This document shows, piece after piece, positions 17,868-27,028 of a DNA stretch of 64,000 bases; within the stretch, counting starts at the first letter, position 1, and the number at the start of each line of letters is the position of its first letter. The translations under genes were made by a program, and so were the position numbers. Source of the DNA: CAYTGM01 sp964437365 (GTDB lineage Bacteria; Sumerlaeota; Sumerlaeia; SLMS01); assembly GCA_964437365.1 (NCBI GenBank), contig CAYTGM010000005.1, positions 124,001 through 188,000 of the forward strand, in the 5' to 3' direction. Under the pieces are notes generated by a model. The model was not told where the DNA came from and searched no databases. It saw only the letters and a program-made list of their open reading frames with translations.

Positions 17868-19163
17868 ATGGAACGATTCATCAGCTTCATTGGCATCTTC
17901 GTAATCATCGGTCTGTGCTATGTCATGTCCACAAACCGCAAAGCGATCAACTGGCGCACGGTGATCGCCGGAATTTCCATTCAGTTCTTTCTAGGTATCC
18001 TTCTTCTGAAGGAGCCCAATACGGCGGCCCTCTTTAAGCAGCTATCAAACAAGGTGGCCGAGTTTCTGGCTCTATCCATGGAAGGAGGAAAGTTCATTTT
18101 TGGTCCCTTAGCAGACCCTGAGGAGAATGGATGGATATTCTTTGTCCAGGTCATTCCAACGATTATTTTCTTCTCTGCCTTTATATCTATACTCTACTAT
18201 TTTGGCATTGTGCAAAAGATCATCATCGTCATTGCGAAAGTCGTCCGCAAAGCGATGGGTACCAGCGGGAGCGAAACCTTTTCCTGTTCAGCGAATATCT
18301 TTGTCGGTCAGACTGAGGCCCCCCTCCTGATTAAACCTTATCTTGATAACGTCACTCGATCAGAACTGAATGCCATTATGGTCGGAGGCTTTGCAACGGT
18401 GGCCGGCGGAGTGCTTGCGGCGTATATCAGTTTTGGCATACCGGCATCTCACTTGATTGTTGCAAGTGTCATGGCTGCACCAGGAGCATTAGCATTGGCC
18501 AAGATTGTCGTTCCTGAAACTGAGGAATCACAGACATCCGGCAACACCGACTTCCCTGAAATCGACGCAGGCGACAACATGCTCGACGCAGCCTCCAAAG
18601 GGACCACCGATGGACTGATGCTCAGTCTGAATGTGTGCGCCATGCTGATCTCCTTTATTGCCCTGATCGCGGTCGCCGACTGGGTTCTCGGCTATGTAGA
18701 CATTCTTATAGACAATAAGCTGATGGGATTTACAGGAACCAAAGATGTCGGTGGTAGTACAGAGTATATCGGAATTGTGCCGGGAAGCCTTAGAACCCTG
18801 TTTGGCTATGTTTTTGCCCCACTGGCATTTATTCTCGGGGTCCCGCAAGAGGATGTGCTTGAGGTGGGAAACCTGTTGGGTCAGAAGCTTTGCCTGAATG
18901 AGTTCGTCGCTTACCTGAGCTTGTCTGAACTGATGGCCGTTAATGATCAGGGTGTTTCTGCCATCTCCGAACGCTCGCAAGTCATTGCTACCTACGCGTT
19001 GTGTGGCTTTGCGAATCTCGCTTCGATTGGTATTCAGATCGGTGGCATCGGCACCATTGCTCCTAAGAAGAGAAAAGAGCTCACCCAACTTGGCTTTCGG
19101 GCCATGATTACAGGGCTTCTCGTTTCCTGCATCAATGCCTGTATAGCCGGCTTTCTGATTTAA
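17868..19163 (+). CDS. Concentrative nucleoside transporter (NupC/CNT family)
   Basis: Inner-membrane nucleoside:cation symporter. At 431 residues it has the usual length and about ten membrane segments. The family core is clear: GTSGSETFSCSANIFVGQTE followed by APLLIKPYL, the Gln/Thr/Glu loop that contacts the nucleoside, and later NEFVAYLSLSEL with ALCGFANLASIGIQIGG. CNT proteins bring nucleosides into the cell. The MazG-like pyrophosphohydrolase gene follows after ten bases, a sensible partner in nucleotide handling. Whether it uses H+ or Na+ cannot be decided by eye. Confidence 0.94.
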   Translation: MERFISFIGIFVIIGLCYVMSTNRKAINWRTVIAGISIQFFLGILLLKEPNTAALFKQLSNKVAEFLALSMEGGKFIFGPLADPEENGWIFFVQVIPTIIFFSAFISILYYFGIVQKIIIVIAKVVRKAMGTSGSETFSCSANIFVGQTEAPLLIKPYLDNVTRSELNAIMVGGFATVAGGVLAAYISFGIPASHLIVASVMAAPGALALAKIVVPETEESQTSGNTDFPEIDAGDNMLDAASKGTTDGLMLSLNVCAMLISFIALIAVADWVLGYVDILIDNKLMGFTGTKDVGGSTEYIGIVPGSLRTLFGYVFAPLAFILGVPQEDVLEVGNLLGQKLCLNEFVAYLSLSELMAVNDQGVSAISERSQVIATYALCGFANLASIGIQIGGIGTIAPKKRKELTQLGFRAMITGLLVSCINACIAGFLI

Positions 19164-19173
19164 GGACCAAACA

Positions 19174-19566
19174 ATGCCTTCACCTCACGATTTCGTCGAA
19201 GAGTTCCACAAAGCCTTTGATGTACCGATCGAAGGGAAGCCAACTCTCCCCGCCCAAGACCGACGCGACATGCGCATCCGAATCTTGAAGGAAGAGTTGC
19301 AGGAATATCTTGCTGCTGAAGAAAGCGATGATCTCGTTGAGGTTGCAGATGCCCTGGCGGATATGGTTTATGTGATATACGGAACAGCTCTCGAGTATGG
19401 CTTGCCGCTTGATCAAATCATAGAGGAAGTCCATCGGTCGAACATGTCAAAGCTCGACGACGACGGCAAACCCATCCACCGCGAGGACGGCAAAGTGGTG
19501 AAGTCACAGAACTATACACCTCCGAATATTGAAGACATTATCAAGTCCTCGAGATCACAAGATTAA
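19174..19566 (+). CDS. MazG/PRA-PH-like nucleotide pyrophosphohydrolase
   Basis: 130-residue all-alpha NTP pyrophosphohydrolase fold. The metal-binding pattern EExxE...ExxD appears as KEELQEY followed by EVADALAD, then the helix MVYVIYGTALEYGLPL. The tail SKLDDDGKPIHREDGKVVKS is characteristic of the phage/bacterial phosphoribosyl-ATP pyrophosphohydrolase-like subgroup rather than HisE itself. Such enzymes hydrolyse nucleoside triphosphates or related compounds to the monophosphate and pyrophosphate, often for pool cleansing. The spacing of ten bases after the nucleoside transporter suggests cotranscription. Substrate unknown. Confidence 0.85.
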   Translation: MPSPHDFVEEFHKAFDVPIEGKPTLPAQDRRDMRIRILKEELQEYLAAEESDDLVEVADALADMVYVIYGTALEYGLPLDQIIEEVHRSNMSKLDDDGKPIHREDGKVVKSQNYTPPNIEDIIKSSRSQD

Positions 19567-19648
19567 CCTGAAATCATATACTGAACAAATCGGCTCTCAG
19601 ATATGAATAACAGGTTGATTCACCGGCGAGATGAAATAAGTTCGTCTC

Positions 19649-21109
19649 ATGAACACAATTCAATTACAATACGATTCAAAAACGAATCATTCCAACTCTG
19701 ATCTTCAGCTTGGCTGTGCTGTGGTTCCTCACACAGGCCGGTTTGAGGGACAAATCGCTAACCCAAGGCTCTTCAAGATGTGCATGCTGGCCTTGGGAAA
19801 CATCGTGACGCATGAGTATGTAGAAGAAAGCATTGAGGAGTTCCTCGAGCGAGTTAAAGACCCAGTCGTTGGCATTCATCCCGATGGACTTTCTTTTGAA
19901 GGGTTTACCCTCGATGGCTCCACTCTGGGCTGGGTACACTTTTCGAATGAAGTCTTCAAGGATGTAAAGGTTCAAGAGCCTGGCTGCACAAGCATCGATT
20001 TCTCACCGAATTTTGAGAAATTCCTCAACGCCATGACCGGACTTTCTGATGTAACACTGAGAATCGGTGCGAAAGAGGGAATCCAACTGGAGCAGAAGAC
20101 AGAGAAGCATGTCGAAAAGAAAATAGAGCTTCCAGATGGTTGGGTACGGGGATTTGGTGAGTTGCATGCGGCACTTGCTTCCGCAACCCTGCGCGTTCCC
20201 TTATCGAAACCTGATATCTTTAGCATCGTAAAAGCGATTAAGAAAAAGGCACCAGGAAGCCTGAAAGGCCGCGCACTGATCTTCGAGTTTGAACCCGGAA
20301 AGAAAGGTCGTGCCATCATTCAGCCGTTCAATACTGTCGTGCGATTGCAAGGTCCTCCCCCGGATATCAGCGAAGAAGTCTCCATCAAGCTATACGGAAG
20401 GAGACGTCTTGAGAAACTCGAGAAGCTCATTCCACATGCAAAATCCTTCACGCTGCATCTATGCGGGGGCTCACGCCCTCACTTCTGGGAAATGCAGATG
20501 GGAGGAGCACGGTTCATTCTGGCCCTCTCGTCATGGACGAATAGAAAGTTTACCAAGTCTATATCAGAGTCTCTAAGGGGCCCCGCAGCTCTGGTCGATG
20601 ATGAAACCGTTCAGAAAGCAGCCAGACTTCTTTCTGATGAAACGGTCATGACCTATGATGAACTATCCAGTCATCTTGATCTTTCCGAGGAACAAGCTCT
20701 TGGTGTAGGCATGGCGCTTTGCCGACAGGGTCTTGCCGTCTGTGAACCGGGCCAGGGAGGTATCCGCTGGAGGCCTATACAGCATTTGCCATTTGCTGAA
20801 CTGGGCAGTCTTGGCGACGGGTCTACGCGGGAAGACAATGCACGCAGAATCATCAATGACAAAAACCTTCAAGTTATTGAAGTACAAACACACGAAGGAC
20901 AAACGGTAGCCAAAGGAAAGTGTACCGGTACAGCTGACACCTATGAGCTTGAAGCAACTTTATCAGAGAATGGGACATTCCAGAATGCCTCCTGTAGTTG
21001 TATGTGGATGACTAAAAACAGTCAGTCACTTAAAGGAGGCCCCTGTAAGCATCTCCTGGCGCTAAGAGAAAAAGTGATGAACAAGAAGAGTCGAAAAATC
21101 GAGAAATAG
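19649..21109 (+). CDS. SWIM zinc-finger protein
   Basis: 486 residues ending in a SWIM zinc finger: CSCMWM, an 11-residue loop, then GPCKHLLALRE, i.e. CxC...CxH. SWIM domains bind DNA or protein partners. The region before it (about 330-395) looks like a winged helix: TYDELSSHLDLSEEQALGVG, then LCRQGLAVCEPGQGGIRWR. The N-terminal 300 residues carry the segment TGRFEGQIANPRLFKMCMLA, which I have seen in large SWIM proteins that sit beside unannotated repeat proteins or MoxR/VWA genes. No catalytic motif is visible. The next gene begins 36 bases after the stop, so this is probably the first gene of a three-gene unit with the two unknown proteins downstream. Confidence 0.85.
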   Translation: MNTIQLQYDSKTNHSNSDLQLGCAVVPHTGRFEGQIANPRLFKMCMLALGNIVTHEYVEESIEEFLERVKDPVVGIHPDGLSFEGFTLDGSTLGWVHFSNEVFKDVKVQEPGCTSIDFSPNFEKFLNAMTGLSDVTLRIGAKEGIQLEQKTEKHVEKKIELPDGWVRGFGELHAALASATLRVPLSKPDIFSIVKAIKKKAPGSLKGRALIFEFEPGKKGRAIIQPFNTVVRLQGPPPDISEEVSIKLYGRRRLEKLEKLIPHAKSFTLHLCGGSRPHFWEMQMGGARFILALSSWTNRKFTKSISESLRGPAALVDDETVQKAARLLSDETVMTYDELSSHLDLSEEQALGVGMALCRQGLAVCEPGQGGIRWRPIQHLPFAELGSLGDGSTREDNARRIINDKNLQVIEVQTHEGQTVAKGKCTGTADTYELEATLSENGTFQNASCSCMWMTKNSQSLKGGPCKHLLALREKVMNKKSRKIEK

Positions 21110-21145
21110 CCAAAAAGTAAATTGATATATACGGATGGAGAGAAC

Positions 21146-22561
21146 ATGGCAAAAAAGCAAGAAGTAGTTGAGTGGACAGGACATTCTCGTGAAGAGATGT
21201 ATCGACTCATCTGCGAGGGGAAGATTACTGAAGCCGTTGAATTAGTCGCACCGAATCAGGGTCTTAAGCAGAACGATTTTCGCCCTTTGGACAAAACCGC
21301 GATTCAATCCATTAGTGATCTCTGGAAAATTGACTTCGAAATCCAGAATAGTGCTGCGAAGATGCTCTACCATGAATCCCCAGCTGTTCGCAAAGTGGGA
21401 CATCTCATACTTACCCAAGGGAAGAATGTTAGAGGTGAATGCCTGATCACAGTGGTAGAAGGATATCCTTCCCTCATTGTAAATGATGATTCAATTCTCA
21501 GAAAGGAAGCACAGCGACTTGCCTATATGGGACTCAAGATTTCGTACGAAAAGCTACGAAGCCTGCCTGCTGATAGGATTCTAACTTATCCAGGGATGGG
21601 TGCAGGTAAAGTATATCGCGAAATACTCAAGTCTGTATTTGCAATTCTCAAGAAACATGGAGATCAAGACGGCTGCCTCAGAAAATACATGAGACGGATG
21701 CCAAAGGAATTTAAGATCTTTTGGGGATATAGCAAGGTAAAGAACGAATATTCGGGGTTGGCCGATTTTCACGAAGATTGGGCGGAGTTATTGGCAAGAG
21801 AAGTAGAATCTCCACCAAAAGCACCTGTCGTAAAAGCTAAGAAGAAAGCTTCAAAACGAGGTAAACCAAAAGCGATAACCTGTGCTGAATTCGAGAAGAT
21901 CATGAAAGTCGCAAACAACTATGAAGCTAAATTTGACGTGACAAGTGACGACTATTCCTATGAAGAAGCTGTAGCTTTTCTAAAACCTGTGACGGACTTC
22001 TGGGAGAAAAGAATGTTCCCGAATATCGCAGCAGGCTATTTGAGTTTCTTTAGGAACTTTGATCAATTGAGAAAGAATGAAGGGATGTCTATCTTCTGGG
22101 AAGAGGCTGATTCAGAAAATCATGAGAACGACGCTACATATACATTAAAGGATTCACAGATACTCTTCAAAGAGTTCCACTGTATTATAAAGGACCAAGT
22201 GAAACAGCGATTGAAGTTAAATCCCAACTTAACTCCGGAAGAGATGGAATACTGGAAAGGAGCAGAACCGGATCACATCGAAGAAAAAGATTTTGAAGAC
22301 AAAAAGGATTATCACTTCTACGACATACTTAGATATATGGACAATATTATAGACAGCTTTCATACAAACCTTTACTTCCCAACTTTGATTTACCATGATC
22401 GTTTATTCCGAATATTGAGACTTCCGTCTAGAGTGGAAGAACTGGAAAAGGAATACCATAATAGAGTTAAAAGAGAAAAACAAGACAGTAAGGTTTGGAA
22501 TAAAAGCTTAATGAAGGAGTTACAAGAAAGGGTTCAATCAAAACAACTTGAAAAGTGCTAA
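21146..22561 (+). CDS. Unrecognised protein in the SWIM block (first)
   Basis: 471 residues from ATG 21146, chosen because GGATGGAGAG lies just upstream; an in-frame TTG at 21122 is possible. No family recognised. The N-terminal 220 residues are helical and HEAT-like (SAAKMLYHESPAVRKVGHLI, RKEAQRLAYMGLKI). A basic linker (VKAKKKASKRGKPKA, about 230-245) separates them from a charged, aromatic-rich C-terminal half (SYEEAVAFLKPVTDFWEKRM, KDYHFYDILRYMDNIIDSF) that ends in a coiled-coil-like stretch. No signal peptide or membrane segment, so it is cytoplasmic. Codon use is visibly more A/T-rich than the SWIM gene before it. It probably works with the SWIM protein (inference from position only). 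Confidence 0.75.
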   Translation: MAKKQEVVEWTGHSREEMYRLICEGKITEAVELVAPNQGLKQNDFRPLDKTAIQSISDLWKIDFEIQNSAAKMLYHESPAVRKVGHLILTQGKNVRGECLITVVEGYPSLIVNDDSILRKEAQRLAYMGLKISYEKLRSLPADRILTYPGMGAGKVYREILKSVFAILKKHGDQDGCLRKYMRRMPKEFKIFWGYSKVKNEYSGLADFHEDWAELLAREVESPPKAPVVKAKKKASKRGKPKAITCAEFEKIMKVANNYEAKFDVTSDDYSYEEAVAFLKPVTDFWEKRMFPNIAAGYLSFFRNFDQLRKNEGMSIFWEEADSENHENDATYTLKDSQILFKEFHCIIKDQVKQRLKLNPNLTPEEMEYWKGAEPDHIEEKDFEDKKDYHFYDILRYMDNIIDSFHTNLYFPTLIYHDRLFRILRLPSRVEELEKEYHNRVKREKQDSKVWNKSLMKELQERVQSKQLEKC

Positions 22562-22630
22562 GACTGGATAAAACCTTACTATGGAGTAAGGCTCAAGACC
22601 TCGAACCCCTTCAATAGAAGGACTAGCGAA

Positions 22631-23761
22631 TTGATCAATGAAGAGGTTTCTAAGCAAACCCGCTTTCATGAAAGTCTAGTACACCATTTTACATCCAATC
22701 ATCAGAATGAATACTCCTTATCAGACTATATCCTCCTCTCGCTTGAAAGGGAGACACTATGCTCTTCTCTCAGGAACATGCTTGAAACAATCCAATCTGA
22801 TGGAGAGGTTGTGGGCTACATCAAAGGTGATTGCTACAGGAGACTCTATTGGCATGCCGGAAGAATTGGTCACTGGGACTTTATAGAGATTCTCGAGAAA
22901 GAAATATTCAAAACGTGCTTATCCGCTGCCTTAGTTGAAAGCTTTATCAAAGGATTAGCTGTTTCATCACCCGATCTCGAAAACTTCGGGGTGCTGCGAA
23001 AGATGATGAAAAAGTATAGAATTTTGCGCCGCCCACATTGCTTTGCTTTGCAGAAAATGCATATGTATATAATTGAATATTACTCAGAATACCAAGACAT
23101 TCTAATCGATGATAGCGTGGAGTGGAAAGATATTAAAGAGATCTACCCAGAACACTTTGATCGCAAGCCTTTAGAATACCTGGGAGATACTCCTGACTGG
23201 AAGACCTTACTCAAGTACCATAAATCAAACAGGGCTGCTCTCAGGAAATATTTGAAGAAATGGGATTCGAAAATGGAAGACGACTGGTTCGTCACCGCTC
23301 CACAGATGGATGTCATGGAACTCTACATGAACGACCCCGAGTTTTCCGACATCGTTGCAGAACGTCTTGTTGCCTGTATGGAATCAGAGCATGGTGAAGA
23401 AATCGACTGGGCGTTTCCCTGGATCTTCATGAAGCCTGAGCGAATCTCCCCGACTGGCAACTCGCTTATCGATCTGACGCGACCGCTCCTCTGGTTCACC
23501 GAGGAAAAACAGATGCCTGAGAAAACCGTCCGACGACTATACATGATGGCGAAACATGACCGCTGTGGCGATCAGGAAGCCTTCGAAGCCATTGAAGAAG
23601 TTTTCCGGTTCGATGATCCTGTCCTGTGGAAAACAGCAGCAGGCTACCTCAAGAAAATGCAGAAAACAAATATGTCGCTAAAGATCCGAAACCCTGAACG
23701 AGTTCAGGAACTGATCGAGAAAGATAGTAAATACAAACCGATCTTTAAGGGGTTGGTATAA
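22631..23761 (+). CDS. Unrecognised protein in the SWIM block (second)
   Basis: 376 residues, read from TTG 22631 with an AGAAGGA ribosome-binding site at 22614-22622. All-helical, cytoplasmic, without known motifs. The C-terminal part has HEAT-like helices (DQEAFEAIEEVFRFDDPVLW, then TAAGYLKKMQ). The sequence LRKYLKKWDSKMEDDWFVTA resembles in style the LRKYMRRMPKEF stretch of the preceding protein, but I cannot establish homology. Base use changes along the gene: A/T-rich up to about 23280, then G/C-rich like the rest of the chromosome, which may mark a recombination joint. Function unknown. Confidence 0.7.
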   Translation: MINEEVSKQTRFHESLVHHFTSNHQNEYSLSDYILLSLERETLCSSLRNMLETIQSDGEVVGYIKGDCYRRLYWHAGRIGHWDFIEILEKEIFKTCLSAALVESFIKGLAVSSPDLENFGVLRKMMKKYRILRRPHCFALQKMHMYIIEYYSEYQDILIDDSVEWKDIKEIYPEHFDRKPLEYLGDTPDWKTLLKYHKSNRAALRKYLKKWDSKMEDDWFVTAPQMDVMELYMNDPEFSDIVAERLVACMESEHGEEIDWAFPWIFMKPERISPTGNSLIDLTRPLLWFTEEKQMPEKTVRRLYMMAKHDRCGDQEAFEAIEEVFRFDDPVLWKTAAGYLKKMQKTNMSLKIRNPERVQELIEKDSKYKPIFKGLV

Positions 23762-23764
23762 CGA

Positions 23765-24079
23765 CTATTTAATCAAAACCGAGTTTCTATCATCGGTTCG
23801 ATCGAGATCATTAGGACCACGATTACTTCGAGTCAGGGCCTCGAAGCTTAAAGCGGTGTTAGGACCACTGCACTCCATAGTGTGACCAGCACCTGGGAGC
23901 ACTGAACGCCAGTATGGCTCGGTTGCTGTCAGATCGTATGTCCTCATGTATATTGGAAGTAGGTCTCTCGTAACCGCTTGCATATTACTCCGAAACCACA
24001 AAAGCGACCACGGATTCTCGCTGTAGTAACATGCTATTACCCTGCTTGGACCTTGCATGGAACATGCATCCGAATGCAC
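23765..24079 (-). pseudogene. Possible coding remnant, alpha/beta-hydrolase-like tail
   Basis: An open frame of 104 codons starts only four bases after the end of the convergent SWIM-block gene. Its C-terminal part (RTYDLTATEPYWRSVLPGAG, then HTMECSGPNTALSFEALTRS) reads like real protein and recalls the His-containing C-terminal loop of alpha/beta hydrolases. There is no ribosome-binding site at its ATG. Upstream on the same strand the reading continues in other frames broken by stops, as in a decayed gene. Weak call: it could also be chance. Confidence 0.3.
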
Positions 24080-24285
24080 GTTCCAGCCTTGTTATAAGGA
24101 AGTTGAGAGAATGTATACCAGAAGAGCTGCATCCGTAAGCGGTTACGTGATAGGAGGGGTTATGGATTGGTTGAGCGAAGTGAGAGGATTCAATCAGCAG
24201 ACACGTTTATGTTCGGAATCAGAAAGCTTATTTCAGTCGCTCTCATGGAAACAGAAGGAAGGTTGCTCAATAGCATTCTGCCCTC

Positions 24286-24326
24286 CGGAGTCGACCACGA
24301 CCACGATCACGACCACAAGCGATGGT
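24286..24326 (+). repeat. Short CGACCA-type repeat encoding Asp-His runs in one frame
   Basis: Four near-identical 6-bp units (GACCAC / GATCAC) in tandem. In the + frame starting at TTG 24167 they read VDHDHDHDH inside a 72-codon ORF; on the other strand they read a run of Val. The stretch between 23762 and 24449 otherwise has no convincing gene. Confidence 0.45.
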
Positions 24327-24449
24327 CTTTGTTCTCGGTCAGGATGCAGAATCGCCTGACCACGATGATGAATTCTTGTATTTAAGGGGTGTCTCGATTG
24401 CTTAACAGAGGGTTAAGGCTGACGTGTGAGATTATATACAAACATCATC

Positions 24450-25394
24450 CTAAAGATCGAGATCGTCGAGATCCAGATCAAGGTCTTCGTCTTCAACAGA
24501 AACAGGAGCTTGCTTCTCCTCTTTCTTCTTCTCTTCTTCTTCGTTGAAGAGCTGCTCAATGACGTCATCACTATTATCGCTCTTTGGATGTTCACCGCTT
24601 CCAGAGCTTTGATCATCTCCGAACATATCGAGCATGGGAATGCCATCAAGCGAACTGCTGTTTCGAATGTCCATGGCGTCTCTACTACCAAGGGCGTTAT
24701 CATCTCGCGATGACTCGTCCATCTGTCGTGACCCTTCAAGGAGCGCACCCATGGCAGGTATACCAAGGCTTTTCTTTTCGGTCAGGCAGCCTTTGTGAAT
24801 ACGAATTTCCGGTTTGTCTATCGCCAGAAGTTTCTGCAGCGCGGGCATACCTTCTACGTCGTCCATGGTTTCGCAGTGAGCAACATTGCCGTTGTTCATA
24901 AAGATGGAGCCAGCGGTTCCTCCCCCGGTAATACGGATGGTTTTGGCAACACGCTTTTCACCGTAGAGCTGGATGAGGTCTGAAACCTCGAGTCCGAAGG
25001 AGTCCGATTGAAAACCGGAAAGACTTCGAAGCAGGGACCGCAATTCACGCTTTGTTGCTTCCAGGTTTTCTTCAGGATGGGTGAGGATCTTAACCGCTCC
25101 CTGAGCCATCAAAGCGACCGCATAATAAGAAAGAACATCAGGAATACATACGGCAACGTCCCAATAGGTGGTTCGGTTTTGAATGAGTTGTGAGACGCGC
25201 ACGAAGTCGGTGGTGGGATCCATGCTGATGATCATGAGACCTGAACGGGAGGTCTGCCAGGGTTCGACAGTCAGGGCTCCGAAAAGACGGATCTCCTGAG
25301 GCAGGTTGTCATCTCCCAGGAGAGAAATGACCGTTGCCGCCATAGAGGAATCAAATCCGGCAAAAACAAGTGTGCTGAGACTTCGATGCGCCAT
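24450..25394 (-). CDS. PATAN/DUF4388 regulator with receiver-like N-terminus and acidic tail
   Basis: 314 residues. The first about 115 residues resemble a degenerate response-regulator or sensor fold (STLVFAGFDSSMAATVISLL, then VAVCIPDVLSYYAVALMAQG) without a clear phosphorylatable Asp pocket. Residues about 135-225 form a DUF4388/PATAN domain: LEVSDLIQLYGEKRVAKTIR, GSIFMNNGNVAHCE, then EGMPALQKLLA. PATAN domains pair with receivers in signal transduction, often for gliding, polarity or pilus control. The last 90 residues are disordered and strongly acidic, ending DEDLDLDLDDLDL. No membrane segment. Upstream on the same strand lie the M16 peptidases. The target is unknown. Confidence 0.75.
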   Translation of the reverse strand: MAHRSLSTLVFAGFDSSMAATVISLLGDDNLPQEIRLFGALTVEPWQTSRSGLMIISMDPTTDFVRVSQLIQNRTTYWDVAVCIPDVLSYYAVALMAQGAVKILTHPEENLEATKRELRSLLRSLSGFQSDSFGLEVSDLIQLYGEKRVAKTIRITGGGTAGSIFMNNGNVAHCETMDDVEGMPALQKLLAIDKPEIRIHKGCLTEKKSLGIPAMGALLEGSRQMDESSRDDNALGSRDAMDIRNSSSLDGIPMLDMFGDDQSSGSGEHPKSDNSDDVIEQLFNEEEEKKKEEKQAPVSVEDEDLDLDLDDLDL

Positions 25395-25519
25395 TGAACG
25401 TTTCTTAGTTCATCCAGAAAATAATCGTTTGATCTAACTCATTGTTTCTGAGGGGACTACGCCGTAATTCAAGCACTCTGTCAAGGAGATCACGGCCCCC
25501 TCTGATCTTCCACAACGAC

Positions 25520-27028
25520 CTATTCCGGTCCTTTAAAGTCTTCCGCGCTCTTGAATTCCCGCTCTTTCTCACGATTTCTCTCATTCACGATCGCATCAGG
25601 AGGATAAAGCACAACGACCGTTGGTTCGAGAAAATACTTGTTGGCTACCTTCATAATGTCACGGCTGGTGACCTGTTGAATCTCTTCCAGGTATTTGTCA
25701 CCATGATCCAACCCGAGCCCCATGATCTCCCAGTAACCGATCGTTGAGGCTTTCTGGAGGTTTTTCTCCTGAGAACGGAGGTAACTACCCGCGATGTAAT
25801 TCTTGGCACGGATTAACTCTTCTTCGGAGACAGGATCAGAGCGAAGCTGGTCGATCTTCTTCCAGAGTTCGTTCTCTGACTTTGAGTCGCTCGGATGGCT
25901 TGGTGCCGGATGGAGATTTTCCGGTGCCGTACCGATATACGACATGATGTAACCTTTGTGCCGGTAGTAGGAAGTGGAAGTGCCGAGGGCATAGGCGAGC
26001 CCCTGTTCGTCTCTCAGGTCACTGAAGAGACGTGAGCTCATCCCTCCGCCCAGAATCGTGGCTGCGACTTCAACAGCAGCCGCGTCTTCGTGTCCCGCTT
26101 CGCTTACAAGGTTTCCCATCAGGACATAGCCTTGCTGAGAATCCTTAAAGAGGACCTTTCTAGCTCCCCCCGGATAGACAATCTTGTCGATATTATAACG
26201 CTCTTTACCGGTCATCTCGAGCTTTCCAAGGTGTTTCTCGACAATCTGTCGAACATCTTCAGCATCCACTTTGCCTACGACGACGACAGTAAAGTTTGTT
26301 GGAACAAAGCGATTCTGGTGAATCTCATAAAGATCAACAGGTGTCAGCTTACTTAAGGTTTCTATATACCCCGTTACAGGACGACCATAGGGGTGTTCTC
26401 CGAAAAGTGCCTGCCTGAAATACTTGGCGGCATAAGACCCTGGCTGGTCATCGTTTGCTTTGATCGAAGAGATTGTCTTATCCAGTTCGATATCAAAATT
26501 ATCGATCGGTAATGAGGGGTTCATTAGGACATCGGAGAGAAGCTCAAATGACTCTTCAAAATCGTCTCGAACACACTTCATTTTAATAGCGGAATAATCA
26601 TAAGAGGTGACAGGAGTCAGGCTGGTTCCCAGGGCAGCGAGTTCATCGGAAATCTCATCAGCATTGCGGTGACTGGTTCCCTGGGGAAGCATACGCATCA
26701 GCATATAGGCAGCCCCTGCTTTCTCGGGGTCTTCTTCTGCAACACCTGAATCGATATAGATCGCAATACCAACGACATCTGACTGATCGGTTTCCTGAAC
26801 CACCAGGTTCAAGCCATTTGAAAATCTCGTAAAGCTCTTATCATTAACGATTTCTGTCACAAAGTTCTCCTCTGATGTAGCAGCGTAGGTTCTCGCTTCC
26901 GTCGTTTGCCAGACCTGGCAACCGGTTAAAAGGATAAGCACAAGGGTGATTGATGCCGGAAGTGTTAATCGACTTAGCAACCGTTTGGATTCAGGATTCA
27001 ACTTCCTCTGGGTCCTTGGATTCAGCAT
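25520..27028 (-). CDS. M16-family peptidase homologue without the zinc motif, lipoprotein
   Basis: Insulinase/pitrilysin (M16B) fold of about 500 residues. After a Lys/Arg-rich start comes a lipoprotein signal with lipobox LLTGCQ, so it is membrane anchored. Where active M16 enzymes have HXXEH, this protein reads AGAAYMLMRMLPQGT, so no zinc can be held and the subunit should be inactive. The C-terminal M16 repeat is clear (ILGGGMSSRLFSDLRDEQGL, RAKNYIAGSYL). It overlaps the active partner gene by 38 bases. Pairs of one catalytic and one non-catalytic M16B subunit forming a heterodimer are well known. The start could also be TTG 27001, where GAGGAAG immediately precedes it. Confidence 0.9.
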   Translation of the reverse strand: MLNPRTQRKLNPESKRLLSRLTLPASITLVLILLTGCQVWQTTEARTYAATSEENFVTEIVNDKSFTRFSNGLNLVVQETDQSDVVGIAIYIDSGVAEEDPEKAGAAYMLMRMLPQGTSHRNADEISDELAALGTSLTPVTSYDYSAIKMKCVRDDFEESFELLSDVLMNPSLPIDNFDIELDKTISSIKANDDQPGSYAAKYFRQALFGEHPYGRPVTGYIETLSKLTPVDLYEIHQNRFVPTNFTVVVVGKVDAEDVRQIVEKHLGKLEMTGKERYNIDKIVYPGGARKVLFKDSQQGYVLMGNLVSEAGHEDAAAVEVAATILGGGMSSRLFSDLRDEQGLAYALGTSTSYYRHKGYIMSYIGTAPENLHPAPSHPSDSKSENELWKKIDQLRSDPVSEEELIRAKNYIAGSYLRSQEKNLQKASTIGYWEIMGLGLDHGDKYLEEIQQVTSRDIMKVANKYFLEPTVVVLYPPDAIVNERNREKEREFKSAEDFKGPE

